A stretch of DNA of 64,000 bases from Opisthocomus hoazin (taxonomy: Eukaryota > Chordata > Aves > Opisthocomiformes > Opisthocomidae), in contig NC_134414.1 of the NCBI RefSeq assembly GCF_030867145.1, forward strand, positions 84,000,504 through 84,064,503, read 5' to 3'. How positions within the stretch are numbered: position 1 is the first letter of the stretch; each line of letters opens with the position of its first letter. Shown one piece after another: positions 23,895 through 34,310 of this stretch. The translations under genes were made by a program, and so were the position numbers. The notes below the pieces were generated by a model. That model was not told the DNA's origin and did not search any database. It saw only the letters and a program-made list of their open reading frames with translations.

Positions 23895-24317
23895 TGTCCT
23901 GGGTTTGGCCAGGACAGGGTTAATTTTCACCGGAATCCAGGAAAGGGACACAGCCGGGCGGGCTGACCCCACCTGGCCAAACAGAGACGGGTATTCTGTA
24001 CCATGTGTCGTCATGCTGGGTTCCGGTGGGGAGGAGCTGGGGGGCGGGAACTCTTTCGCGGCTCGGGAGGGCTCAGCGGCAGTTCGGTCTGAGAGGGCGG
24101 TTCTGTTCTGCGGGCTCTGTTCTGCTGGTTTGTTTTGTGTATTCCCCTTTTCTGTATCGTTGTTGTTCCTGTTCCCTTTGTTTGCTGTTCTGTTAAACTG
24201 CCCTTATCCTGACCCACCAGTTTTCTGCCTGTTTCTTTCCATTCTCCTCCGCACCCCGGTGGGGGGAGGGGCGGCCGCGTGACGCTTTTGTTGCCTGCTG
24301 CAGCCAAATCCAGAACA
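23895..24317 (+). mobile_element. Solo LTR, TGTCCTGG family, plus strand
   Basis: A 423-bp LTR starting TGTCCTGGGTTTGGCC and ending CCAGAACA, GC- and CpG-rich against AT-rich flanks. It closely resembles the LTR at 41041-41424, sharing GTTAATTTTC, TGACCCCACCTGGCCAAAC and CATTCTCCTCCGCACCCCGG. A 4-bp direct repeat CCTC flanks it (23891-23894, 24318-24321); a 5-bp duplication is not exact. A long open frame across the LTR has no protein similarity I can see and follows from its GC content. Confidence 0.88.
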
Positions 24318-25098
24318 CCTCTCTTTCCTCTGTTTATGTTTAGGTACATTGCAAATCTGTTATACTGTTTAATCATTCATTTCTCTTCTGATGGTTCTTG
24401 CAAAATACTGCATATAATAGTTGAAAATAAATCTAATTATCTTTAAATGTGTCAAAAATTTGCTTAGAACTCTCAAATACTTTTTACATTATTTTAAAAG
24501 CTTACGTTTTTCTTTAAATCCTTTCCTTTTTAGTTTTTTTACTGTTTGTATTTTGTACAGGGTGACTTGGGGTAGATTTTGTTGCTTTTTTTTAAAGCTT
24601 CACAGAAATACTAAGGACAAGTGCTGTAACTTCTGGTAGATACCACAGCCACCTCCAGACTCCTGATCTCTACATATCCTTAATCACCTGTTTTCTGGAT
24701 ATGCATGGAATTTGGGTATGCCACTAGGGAGATTACAAAATGCCTGTCAGCCAAGACCTGAATGTATGCAATCAGTACAAGAAGAACTCTAGGACATAAC
24801 ATTTTATGTTTGCAATTTAGATCAGTTTATGCACTCCCTTCAAATAAATTTTTGGTTGGATTTTATTACTGGAGACCATAATCTAATGTTCTGTTTCTCA
24901 AAAGCAGGAAGGTTCGTCATGTTGTTACAACGAAAATCGCTTCCTTCTGCACTGTATTTAATGATAAGAACTATATGAAGCTCTCACACTAAACTCTTAT
25001 CTTGGAAATGCATTAGAACTCTTGGTAATGAAAGCACTAGAATTCTCTGTCAGTGTTCCTTCCTCCTACATGTGCACTTTTTGTTCATAGTCTGTAGT

Positions 25099-25248
25099 TT
25101 GGATATAATATCTTTATCTTGTTTTAAAATAGATATTTCATTGGAAAACCAGATATATCTGATATTTATAACTAGTATATTGTATGTTTGTGCTTGTTCT
25201 CTAGGCATAAACAAGATGTCTTAAAAAAACCCAAACAGATTTCAGTGG
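25099..25248 (+). repeat. Left arm of 150-bp inverted repeat
   Basis: Begins TTGGATATAATATC and ends GATTTCAGTGG. By hand alignment it is the reverse complement of 28188-28337 over 150 bases with a single mismatch (CTG here against CTC in the complement of the other arm, near 25160). Similarity stops abruptly at both ends. No CR1 tail, LTR terminus, poly(A) or target duplication accompanies it. The spacer is 2,939 bases. Confidence 0.93.
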
Positions 25249-28187
25249 AATACTGAAAAAAAAACTTTTCTATTGCACTGGTCTGTCATATAATATTTGC
25301 ATTTTGTAAAATTAATCATACCTCAGAAACAGACTTCAGCATTTAATAGTGTCTTCGCTTGCAGTATTTGATACAGCTGGAAATCAAAAAAATAATGCTA
25401 ATCATTTAAGTTTTCACTTGTTTCTTTTTTAGTTGTTTCTTTTCTCAGATGACTTCAATTTAATATCTGAATAAGCCTGACTGATATGGTTTTACTTACA
25501 GTTCTAAAATTACACTGAACTAAAGTGGACAAGCAATATAAGTGATTAGAATAAGTAATGCACACCTTATACATTGTTTTGCTGCAGGCAAACAATTTAG
25601 TTGCTAACATAACTCAGCTTCTAGTTCAAGATTTGTTTTTCTCTATTGTCAGGAAATCTTAATGAAAGAGCAGTAGAAGAAAATCTGTGCATGTGAACTT
25701 GGAGTGCAGACAAGGCAACGCATACAACCCCCCTCCATTTGAACAGAGTCATTTGTTACTATGGTACCAAGAAATACTAAAGAAATCAGACTGACTGGGG
25801 ATGCTTTCCACTATTTCTTCTTTCTATCAGACATGTTCTATTAGAGTTAATAGAATCTTGTCCAATAACCAATTTACCAACCACAACATGGTGTTATAAT
25901 TTCTGTAGTGTTGTTTATCCTCAGTTCACTCATTTTAAACTCTTTTTTTTGCATTATTTTAAAGGTCTTGATCACACTTGCATGAAGCCTAGAAGAGTAA
26001 ATAAGAGAAAAACAAATTTTTCCTTTATTCCTGTCTTCCATTGAAGACAAACCACTAGCAAGCTAGAACTCTGTGCAAAAAATACCACAGCACTAGTGTA
26101 GTTTTTTATTCTGTAATAGACTAATGTTGCACTGCTTTTTCCAACTGGCTTCTACAACAACATACAGAACCTCTAATTTTGGCATTACACCAGATATCAG
26201 AATGTCCCCATACAAAGAATTACCCACTCTGCCACAGGGGTTCATGACAAAATGTGGTTGAAGCTGCACTATTTCAGGGCCTGCGTATGGCTGTTGTTTC
26301 TCTCAGTAACTCCCTAGGAGGACCCAGGCTGTTAGAAGCATCTTTAAAACTATTTTTCTACATGTCCTTCACTCAAAAAGAAGTTTTCAAATAGCAGAGG
26401 GAAATGAATGTAAATAAGCACTGGCAATATTAGTTTACCTATCCCAAGTGAAGGTTGTCATGCAGTGTCATTAGCTGTTTCACTAGTGTCAGGCATGGTG
26501 ATCCATCTCTCAGCCCCCTGGGGGATTCAGTGGGTCTAAGAAGATGATGGTAAAGTATGAAGCGCTGTGCCAGTTTGCAAGTCAGAATTTATTTAATTCT
26601 ACCTTCCTTATTCTGGGAATGCAGAACAGAAGGCTGGCACCAAGAAGGTAAGGTCCTGATGGCATCAACCTCTTGTCTGCCTGTGAAATGCTGATCATGT
26701 GTTCTAGTACGTGCCATTATCTTGGCACTGAAAATACAGGAAAAAAGCAATTTCTGTCAACCTTTTTATTTCCTTTTCATTAAATTTTCAGCCTTTAATT
26801 GGCCTGAAGGGATTAATGAAGCATTTGGTTACAGGAGTTTGTGATCTGCCAGTTTTATAGAGATGGAAGGGATAAATAATTAGCTTTGAGAAACAGGTAA
26901 GTCTAAATGCAAAAGCAAGATGCCCACGTAACTTCGTCATTATTTGGCACTTATGAGTCCTGGAAAAGAAACTGCTAACTTGCCAGCAAGCTTCAAGCCA
27001 TCCTTTTTGTGGTTCATAAGTGTGAAGAGAAAAGAGAATATATCTGGACCGGAAAGCATTTCAGAGAGTTCCATTATATACATTGTCCTCTGTGCTCTGG
27101 TGGTCTGCCCAAAGGATCTGTGGACCAGTTAATCCAGCTCAGAGTTGGATTAATTCTAAATGCTGAACATAATACTCCTCTGTCACTTAAAGGCTCATTC
27201 TTGATTCAACAGTCATGGAAAATGCTCCATGGCAATGGAGATGCTCATTACAAGAGAGAGTCATGTTCTTGTGAAATTATTCCTTTTAATTACACAAGTT
27301 CTATGTCATAATATTTATTGCTGTTTTTTATTGATAAATGCATCTATAATAGCACTATATGCTGCACTATAATTTTTACAGCTAATTTTTTTGTTTTCAA
27401 AGGTCCTCTATATATCCTATCTGCACGAGAAGAGCATCAGTCTATCTCCAAGTAGATGAGCAGCTGTGTTGCTATTCCACCAGTTTGCAGTAGTTTTAAA
27501 AAGTACTGTTCTAACACCTGTCAGTATAATTAGATTCTGTCAAGTACTGTCATAAAATTCAAGCCTAATACACTGATAGGTGATTATTTTGTGTGTGTGT
27601 TTTATTTATCATGAATTATTACATGTTATCTCTAAACTAATGGGGAACCAATGAAAGCGTCATACAAATATGTATATCAGAGATGTGATATATATATATA
27701 TAGAACAAGAAATATTTTTTTAGCTGCTAAAGATGCTAATAAAAATAAAGCAGAACTCCCACTGAAGTGGTTTTATAGTCATTACAGTCTGGGAAATTAG
27801 AATGTAGCAGCATTTTGAGGATGTTTTTCTGGAACGGAGGTGTCTAGAAACATTAAGTAGTGATTTTCGTTTCAGCAAAGGGCAAGGACTGATTTGCATT
27901 CTTCTATGGCTCTTCCTTCAAGCAGATCAACAAAGCAATGTTGGCTTCAGTCCTGACAATTCTGGCTGATAGCCTGACTTCCCTGGCTGCATGGTGTGTG
28001 ACTCATGCATTTACAAAGTGTATGAGGGATAAAGGGATTCATCCTGCACCCATTGACTTCAGTGGAACAGTATCAAACACAAAGACTCATTGAAACTCAA
28101 AGGGACTTAGAATCCTAAGCAGAGCTGTACAAAAAACTGATTCTTTGGTTGTGGCACTGAATTTTTTTAATTAGGTTTAAAAGCGAC

Positions 28188-28337
28188 CCACTGAAATCTG
28201 TTTGGGTTTTTTTAAGACATCTTGTTTATGCCTAGAGAACAAGCACAAACATACAATATACTAGTTATAAATATGAGATATATCTGGTTTTCCAATGAAA
28301 TATCTATTTTAAAACAAGATAAAGATATTATATCCAA
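28188..28337 (-). repeat. Right arm of 150-bp inverted repeat
   Basis: Reverse-complement partner of 25099-25248: begins CCACTGAAATCTG and ends TTATATCCAA. 149 of 150 positions agree. The arm is AT-rich and holds no long ORF. Identity this high in unconstrained DNA implies a recent copy, gene conversion, or an assembly effect. Confidence 0.93.
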
Positions 28338-29246
28338 TATATTCTAATTATTGGCATAATTAGAAACATATCTATGTTAATGTTTGCAGAACTATCAAAA
28401 GTCACACAAAGCATTGTGTTTGCCCTGGATAAAAATTTCTTTGTATAGGGGAAAGGAGAACATTCTTTTTTTATTATTTAAAAAATTTTCAAAATGGAGA
28501 AGATTAAAAAAACCCACAATATAACTATTGCAGTTTGAAAAAGTTGATGTGATACCTTCAATTAAAATAAAATCTCTTTTTTCACTGAATCTATTCACAA
28601 ATAGTTTCAGTCTCTCCAGATTTCATCTTTTTTAAAAGAAATAATTTACAGAAGAGTATATTACTCAAAGACATACTAGATTACTTTAGCAAGTTGGCAT
28701 ATACAGTTTTGTTTCCCTAGTGGAGATTACTTACTTTGAGGAAGGGGTTTGTCCTTCTTCCAGTGTAGTCCCTTCCCTCTGAGATTCCTATCCTTACCAA
28801 ATAGCTGACTTCTGATGATGTTACTGAATCATCTTGCCTTTTTAAAAAGACACATGCACAAATTTTGTCTTAATTAATACATCAGGCTGTAAACTGTGTT
28901 CATTCAGGTCCTGTCTCAGAGAAAACTAAACAGGTTATACAGCAAACAAGAGGTGGAAGAACCCAGGAGAAAAGAAGATGAATTGGAGACACGGTGACTT
29001 GTACTCTATCTGGATTTTGAACAGCGCATTTTTTGTGAGTCAGAGCCATTGGACAAACATGTTACAGACATTTAATGAACTATTCCCATTGATTACAGTG
29101 GGATGTACCTACATCCATCCACAGTCTGGTCTTCAGACAGCACAAGTCTAAGTATCCCTGTAATTTAAATATCTTAACCATTTTAGACTTCAGTTGAACT
29201 AAGTATTATGTTCAAGATGAGAATCGTCTTCCTCTCCCTCTCCTCC

Positions 29247-29252
29247 CTATCT
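29247..29252 (+). repeat. Left 6-bp target duplication of the ERV
   Basis: CTATCT directly before the 5' LTR, matching CTATCT at 35955-35960 directly after the 3' LTR. Six bases is typical of alpha/betaretrovirus-like integrases. Confidence 0.92.
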
Positions 29253-29662
29253 TGTGGAGTCCTGGCTGGACGAGAGGGGACATAGTTTGGTGCTGTTGAG
29301 CAACCCAGGCTTGTAACAGAGATAGACCTTGAAAGTAGCGAACACGAAACACTGCTACAGAAGTAGAGTGGCGAACACGGAACGCTGGAGCAGGGGGACT
29401 GCCACGTTGTTGCTTCCTGCCTTAGCCGATTCTGGCCACGTCGCTGCTTCCTGCCTTATCGTCGCTTCCGCATCGAGATGCAGCTTTGCACCAATCACAG
29501 CGAGTTGTAGCTATTTTGACTATATATGGTTAAGATAACTAACCAATCAGAGGCTGTAACTGCTTTGCTATATAAACTTTGTTTTGCTGACTAATAAAGG
29601 AGAACGACCATACTCACATTGAGATTTCATCGTTACTCCGGGTCCGGCTTCCCACTCCAACA
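29253..29662 (+). repeat. 5' LTR of the ERV
   Basis: 410 bases, TGTGGAGTCC...CACTCCAACA. CCAAT at 29543-29547, TATA box TATATAAA at 29569-29576 and AATAAA at 29593-29598. The poly(A) signal is only 24 bases downstream of the TATA box, so the expected cap site lies at or just after it. Differs from the 3' LTR by 8 transitions and one single-base indel (hand count). Confidence 0.95.
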
Positions 29663-29664
29663 AC

Positions 29665-29683
29665 TGGTAGCAGAGGATGGTTT
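29665..29683 (+). promoter_or_regulatory. Primer-binding site, initiator tRNA-Met
   Basis: TGGTAGCAGAGGATGGTTT begins two bases after the 5' LTR. It is an exact 19-base complement of the 3' end of vertebrate initiator tRNA-Met as I know it (ending CCTCTGCTACCA). This would prime minus-strand DNA synthesis. Betaretroviruses usually use tRNA-Lys and avian leukosis viruses tRNA-Trp, so a Met primer is unusual. Confidence 0.85.
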
Positions 29684-29780
29684 AGTTCCCTGCGGCAAAA
29701 AATGATTCATCTTCCTGCAGAATCTCCGAGTCTGCAGTAAGCAGCTAGAGGAGGGGAGTGGGAAAACAGCGGCTGGGAGA

Positions 29781-29889
29781 GGTGCTGCCTAGGTGCAGAG
29801 TCGCAGGGCAGACACAGCTTGGCCACCTCCCAGGGGAAAAAGGAGGCCCGGTGCTGCCTGGGTGCATAGTCGCAAGGCAGACACAGTTC
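29781..29889 (+). repeat. 69-bp-period direct duplication in the ERV leader
   Basis: GGTGCTGCCTAGGTGCAGAG (29781 on) recurs as GGTGCTGCCTGGGTGCATAG (29850 on), each continuing about 20 more matching bases (TCGCARGGCAGACACAG). A tandem duplication in the untranslated leader between primer site and gag. Confidence 0.8.
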
Positions 29890-29929
29890 GAGGTGATCAC
29901 TCACCTCACAGGGGGCCAGAGCCGCAAGC

Positions 29930-31500
29930 ATGGAAGTGGAGGCTGCGGCAACGTTGCTTGTTGGTATTCTCTCTAAGAGAGGAATAGACGTAACGGGAAA
30001 ACAACTCGTGAAGTTGATTGGGCCGGGGAGGAGATGGGGTCCACACTGATATAGGAAGAGTCAGCAGTGGTTAAGCTCCTCCAACCCGTCCTCTCTGTGA
30101 GAGGGTTACAATATGACTCAGCTACCTTGAAGTTTCTGTTGCTGCTGCACGGAGAAAGGACTTAAGCTGTTACTTCTGCTTTCGCTGCATTAACACCCGA
30201 GGGAGGGACCTGCTTGGCAACAACTCTGCTGTTTCAGTGTGCTAGCCTCCCTATGCCACCTGTGAAAGCAGGAGGGGGTCCGAGTCAGCAGCCTGTGGAG
30301 GCAGGGAAACCTGCGGTCCAGGAAAAGGAGTACGCACGGCGAGACCCACTGGCACAGGAGTTTCCACCCCCACTGCCAGAGCCACCACCACCGCCACCGC
30401 GTCGCGGAGAGGGATGCGCTGAGGCGCCACTGCCCGCAGATCGGCCGGGCGCAGCCGCTGCCCCTTCCGATCGTCCCATGTCCCCGAATCCTATACCGCG
30501 GTTTCCTCCACTTCCTCTGCCTACGCCGCCGTCTCCCAGGGCTCCAGTGACTCGTTGTACAGGTGAGAAGGTTACGGATACTTTGCTGCCGGAGTCACCA
30601 GTCCCTAACCCATATAACCCGTTTTCTCTTCTAGCCCCACCTTGCACCGTGCCATGGAATGGGGGGTTGGGAACCAGGGGAGGGTCGGGGGTACGGTGGA
30701 AAGGGATAGCTAAAGTGAGGTGTGAACTGTAAGCGAGATAACCACAATACCAGCAAGTGTAAAAAATTGGAAAACAGATTAGTTGCTCGACATGGATGTG
30801 TGGCATAGAATCATGGACTCTGTGCATGCAGGTTGGCAACAAAGAGGAGTGATAATTAGCTCCTTTTTTTCGAGCTACTGTTAGAAGTAATGGAGTGCCC
30901 GCGAAATCACCGCGTGTTTTTGATGTTTTAACTTGGAAGGTGTCAGGAGAGTTACCTTTTAAACATACTTCAAGGGGTGATGTGAATGCGAGTCGAGTAT
31001 TAACAACCTGGCATTTAGTTTATGAAGCGTTAAAAGATGTGTTAGCAGAAAAAAAAAAGAGTGAGCACAGTCATTCAGAAAAGTCCTTTTGTTGCAAATG
31101 TACCACCTGAAAAAAGCCGTGAGCAGGGGCTGGGTCCAACAGACCCTGAACAGGAATCGGGTCTGCCCCCCCCCCCTCCAGCTCGCTGGAGAATGGGACA
31201 GTCACCGAGAAAAGGAGTGAAGGCTCCATTAAAAAATTTTTTACAGTGAAGTTTGAAAGAACAAAGTCTTGCAGTTTAAAATCCCTGAGAAAATCATTAC
31301 TTGGAAATCAGTGCATACAGCTTTAAATGCTCTAAAACTTACAGAGACTATCTTAGAAGCAGCTGCTACTCCTCCACCGTTATCTCAAAAGCAAGGACAG
31401 AGCAGCAGTCTGTTGAAATTTAACCCTACATACGACGAAATTCCTACCGAACATGAGAAATGCGGGAAGTAAATCTGCCAGAACCTGACGATCCTTTGAA
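29930..31500 (+). pseudogene. ERV gag remnants
   Basis: An ATG at 29930 opens a frame starting MEVEAAATLL that reads like the N-terminus of a retroviral matrix domain; it meets a TGA after about 40 codons. Downstream, 30214-30732 is open for 172 codons and strongly proline-rich (PPPLPEPPPPPP), as in the Pro-rich region between matrix and capsid. Frames at 30895-31472 contain short stretches that could be gag, but no clear capsid major-homology region or CCHC zinc knuckle is visible. Several stops and frameshifts separate the pieces. The order and the position after the leader support gag; exact domain borders are unsure. Confidence 0.6.
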
Positions 31501-31930
31501 TCCAGAGAAATGGGAAGTGGGGTGCAAAAATCCGGCATCCCGAAAGTGTACAACAGGGTCTCTACAGCAATTGGCGTACCCGATTTGAGATCAAAACGAG
31601 GTGAATTCCGACATAAAACTGCACAGTCCCTCAGAGGCTGTACAGCCGCCGTGCCAGCAGTCACTGCATCAGACGGGTCAGCAAACCTTACACCTGGTTG
31701 GGCACACGGCCACCCCCCCCGGGCAACTGGCGGCGCGGCCCGTGCCCCCCTTGCCGAGCCCAGCGCGTCGGTTTGGCCCGGCCTAACCCACAAGCAGTGC
31801 AGAAAGAACCGTCTTCCTGACATTCAAGGACTTGGTTACAAAAAATGTACACAATTCAATTACAGCAGTAGAATTCCTTGTGAACAAACAGCTGGACTTT
31901 ATTATCTTTCCAGGGTTCAGATGGCCTTTC
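31501..31930 (+). other. ERV segment of unclear identity
   Basis: GC-rich then AT-rich sequence between the gag remnants and the RT connection piece. This is where protease and the RT fingers/palm should lie, but no DTGA-type protease motif or YxDD box is seen. A large internal deletion is the simplest reading. The 147-150-codon frames on both strands look like by-products of composition. Confidence 0.4.
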
Positions 31931-31933
31931 TAG

Positions 31934-32780
31934 ATGATGTTATTCACTCTGCTGAAAGGTGAAAATATTGACATTATGACTGAAAAGTTGTCCCCTCTAT
32001 TTACTCTGTTAAAAAGGACTCAGATTTATTATTTTCCCGAAGATCAATGCCAAAAGCAAAAACTGTTTTACAAAAGGTTTCAGATAAAATTGCAACTACC
32101 TTTACCTCCAGAATTGATGTCAATTTGCCAACAAATTTGTATATAATTTATGAGGGTTTTGTTTTCCAGCCTTATCCTCTTTTCGATCAGTGGTGTGTTA
32201 ACATGTAGGAGTTGAAGACTCTGGAATGGATCTTTTTGTCTCATACACCCATGAAAACATTGACCACAAAGGTAGACATGATAGTGTCCTTAATAGCACA
32301 AGGTTGGAATCACTGTCAGCAAGTTGATACTATTTGCCTGCTGCTGGCTAAAGATGACTTTGTGGTATTAAACAGAGAATCCTTATCACTGCAAGCCGCT
32401 CTAGATGATTATTTAAATAACATACGTTATACCCTTCCACAACATAAGCTGTTACATTCCCTCTCTCAAATTTCATTGCAGCCAAAAAAACGATGTGTTT
32501 CTGTTCCTATTAAAGGAGCACGAACAGTGTTTCTGGACGGATCAAGGAAAAACACATAAAGCTGTAGTTGTGTGGAAACAAATTCATCAGATTAGCAATC
32601 ATCTATTTTAGTCGTTGAAGGATCCACACAAATTGTTAAGCTATCAGCAGCCTTGCATGTCTTTGAATTGTTTTCGACTGAACCACTCAATGTTGTCACA
32701 GATTCTGCATATGTTGTGGGTATTGTTCAATGCATTGCAGATGCAATGATAAGAGAAGTCAATAACAAACAATTTTTTTT
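31934..32780 (+). pseudogene. ERV pol remnant: RT connection and RNase H
   Basis: The first part (KLSPLFTLL and a later FQPYPLFDQW in another frame) resembles the connection region of class II reverse transcriptases. Around 32520 VFLDGSRK marks the first RNase H strand with its catalytic Asp, followed after a frame change by KAVVVWK. Near 32632 the position normally held by the catalytic Glu of the second helix reads Lys (IVKLSA), while TDSAYVVG near 32700 keeps its Asp. Multiple frameshifts; non-functional. Confidence 0.6.
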
Positions 32781-32782
32781 CC

Positions 32783-33638
32783 TTGCTATTGAAATTAGCT
32801 ACACTACTTAAAAATCGTGTACATGTATATTTTATAATGCATATATGGTCACATACTACTCTACCAGGACCAATAACTGAAGGAAAGGCTGTAGCAGATA
32901 AATTGACAATGGCAGCAGTACTGCCACACAGTTTTAAGCAAGCCCGATTATCTCATGACTTCTTTCATCAAAATGCCTCTTCCTTGCATAAACAATTTTC
33001 TTTGTCCCAAGGGCAAGCCACAGAAAATGTTCATGCATGCCCTGATTGTCAATGTATTACACCCGTACCATCGTGTGCAGGAGTGAAACCTCGTGGTTTA
33101 CAAGCTGATGAGTTGTGGCAAAGTGATGTTACACATGTATCAACATTTGGTCAACTGCATTGTGTACATGTTAGTGTGGATACTTTCTCAGGATTTCTGG
33201 TAGCCACGGCACATACGGGAGAAAAGGAACGTTTCACGGACAATTTCTGTTTTCCTACAGGACTGGAGTATACAATATGTTACAGGTATACCACATTCTT
33301 CTACTGCACAAGCCATTGTCGAAAGTGCCCATGGTACTCTCAAAGCTATGCTAAATAAACAAAAAAGGGGGAATCCTATGGGCAGTGTTACCCCACAGGA
33401 ACAGTTAGACAAAGCATTATGTGTACTTAATGTTTTAAATCGTTCTGATGATCAATTATTTACAACAGCAGCTGACTGTCAATTCAGGATGGTCCCTCCA
33501 TTTGTGGTTCGACCAAAGGTATGGTATAAAGAATTTGAGGAATCGCAATGGACAGGTCCTGTAGAACTAATAACGTGGGGAAGAGCGTATGCGTGTGTTC
33601 TTCTTTCAACAGGCCCTCAATGGTTACCAGCAAAATAA
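32783..33638 (+). pseudogene. ERV integrase remnant
   Basis: Integrase inserts the reverse-transcribed DNA into host chromosomes. The N-terminal zinc-binding module is visible as HDFFHQ and CPDC (H-x3-H, C-x2-C), then the catalytic core opens with LWQSDVTH (first catalytic Asp) and HVSVDTFSGF. Near 33240-33260 the frame breaks and the second catalytic Asp motif (DNG) is not intact. In another frame the Glu helix follows as VESAHGTL (about 33318). The C-terminal domain at 33348-33638 includes WGRAYACV and ends at a TAA, giving the normal class II integrase end. The order of motifs is complete, but the frameshift makes it inactive. Confidence 0.85.
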
Positions 33639-34060
33639 GTAAAGCTATACCATGAGCTGAAAGAACGTAACACAGAATCCGATGCCAGAGGTGACCACGC
33701 TCACTCTCAGGGAGCAACCTCTGACGTGGAAGCAGAAGAGATCCACTCTGGATGATCCTATTACACAGGGAACACTGAAAAAATTACAGCAAACGCAAGT
33801 ACTCTGATGACTGCAGTGGGTGCACCACCCACACCAATTAATACATTCCTTGCATATTTGGCAATTATCTCCCACAACAGCTTTTGTATAATGAAGCAAT
33901 CTTGGAGGACACGGTATACGTGATTTTAGAACTGAGTCTGCACAAGAGCAAAGGTCAACTAGCAGACACCGTGAGGAAAAGTATGAACCTTCACCTGAGG
34001 GCTTCCGACAACTGCCCAGAGATGTCAATATGCAGGTACAAAAGACATTAATATATATGT

Positions 34061-34085
34061 AAAAAAAAAAAAAGGGGGGGGGGGA
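34061..34085 (+). promoter_or_regulatory. Internal polypurine tract
   Basis: A13 followed by G11 and AG, a strong polypurine tract of the type that primes plus-strand synthesis directly before a 3' LTR. Its location about 1.5 kb upstream of the real 3' LTR, immediately before LTR-like sequence, suggests the 3' end of another element was recombined in. Confidence 0.6.
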
Positions 34086-34310
34086 GAAATGGAGAATGAT
34101 AAGTACTTCGCAGAAATGTAATGATTATGTATGTTAGCATGGCATAAATACCTAATAGGAGTGTCTTTCTTGTACACACATTTGAGTAGAACTATTCCCT
34201 GTGCGTTCAGTACTGCAGTAAAGAATGCCTGCCTTCCAGAACTCCAACATTAAGTTTTAGGAAGTTAATTATTTTGCTGCTTTCTAGTAATAGATTTTGG
34301 GTACCCAGGT
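34086..34310 (+). mobile_element. Internal LTR-like segment, second family
   Basis: Immediately follows the internal polypurine tract and starts near TGGAGAATG. It shares CTGCAGTAAAGAATGCCTGC (34212 on) with the LTR-like element at 22216-22812, one base different, in the position of a poly(A)/R region. A possible LTR end is ACTCCAACA at about 34250. It is unrelated to the outer LTRs apart from that terminal word. Edges are tentative. Confidence 0.5.

Larger units (their letters stand above)
24318..29246. other. AT-rich intergenic sequence holding an inverted repeat pair
   Basis: About 4.9 kb without a recognisable gene. Its main structure is the 150-bp inverted repeat at 25099-25248 and 28188-28337, annotated separately. 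The largest ORF (27009-27311, 100 codons) shows no motif. Confidence 0.55.

Noticed and set aside
23827..24376. Open frames of 151 codons (+) and 121 codons (-)
   Set aside because: They lie across a GC-rich solo LTR, start outside it and show no domain; the openness follows from base composition.
30285..30842. 185-codon minus-strand ORF rich in Gly and Ser
   Set aside because: Antisense shadow of the proline-rich gag remnant.
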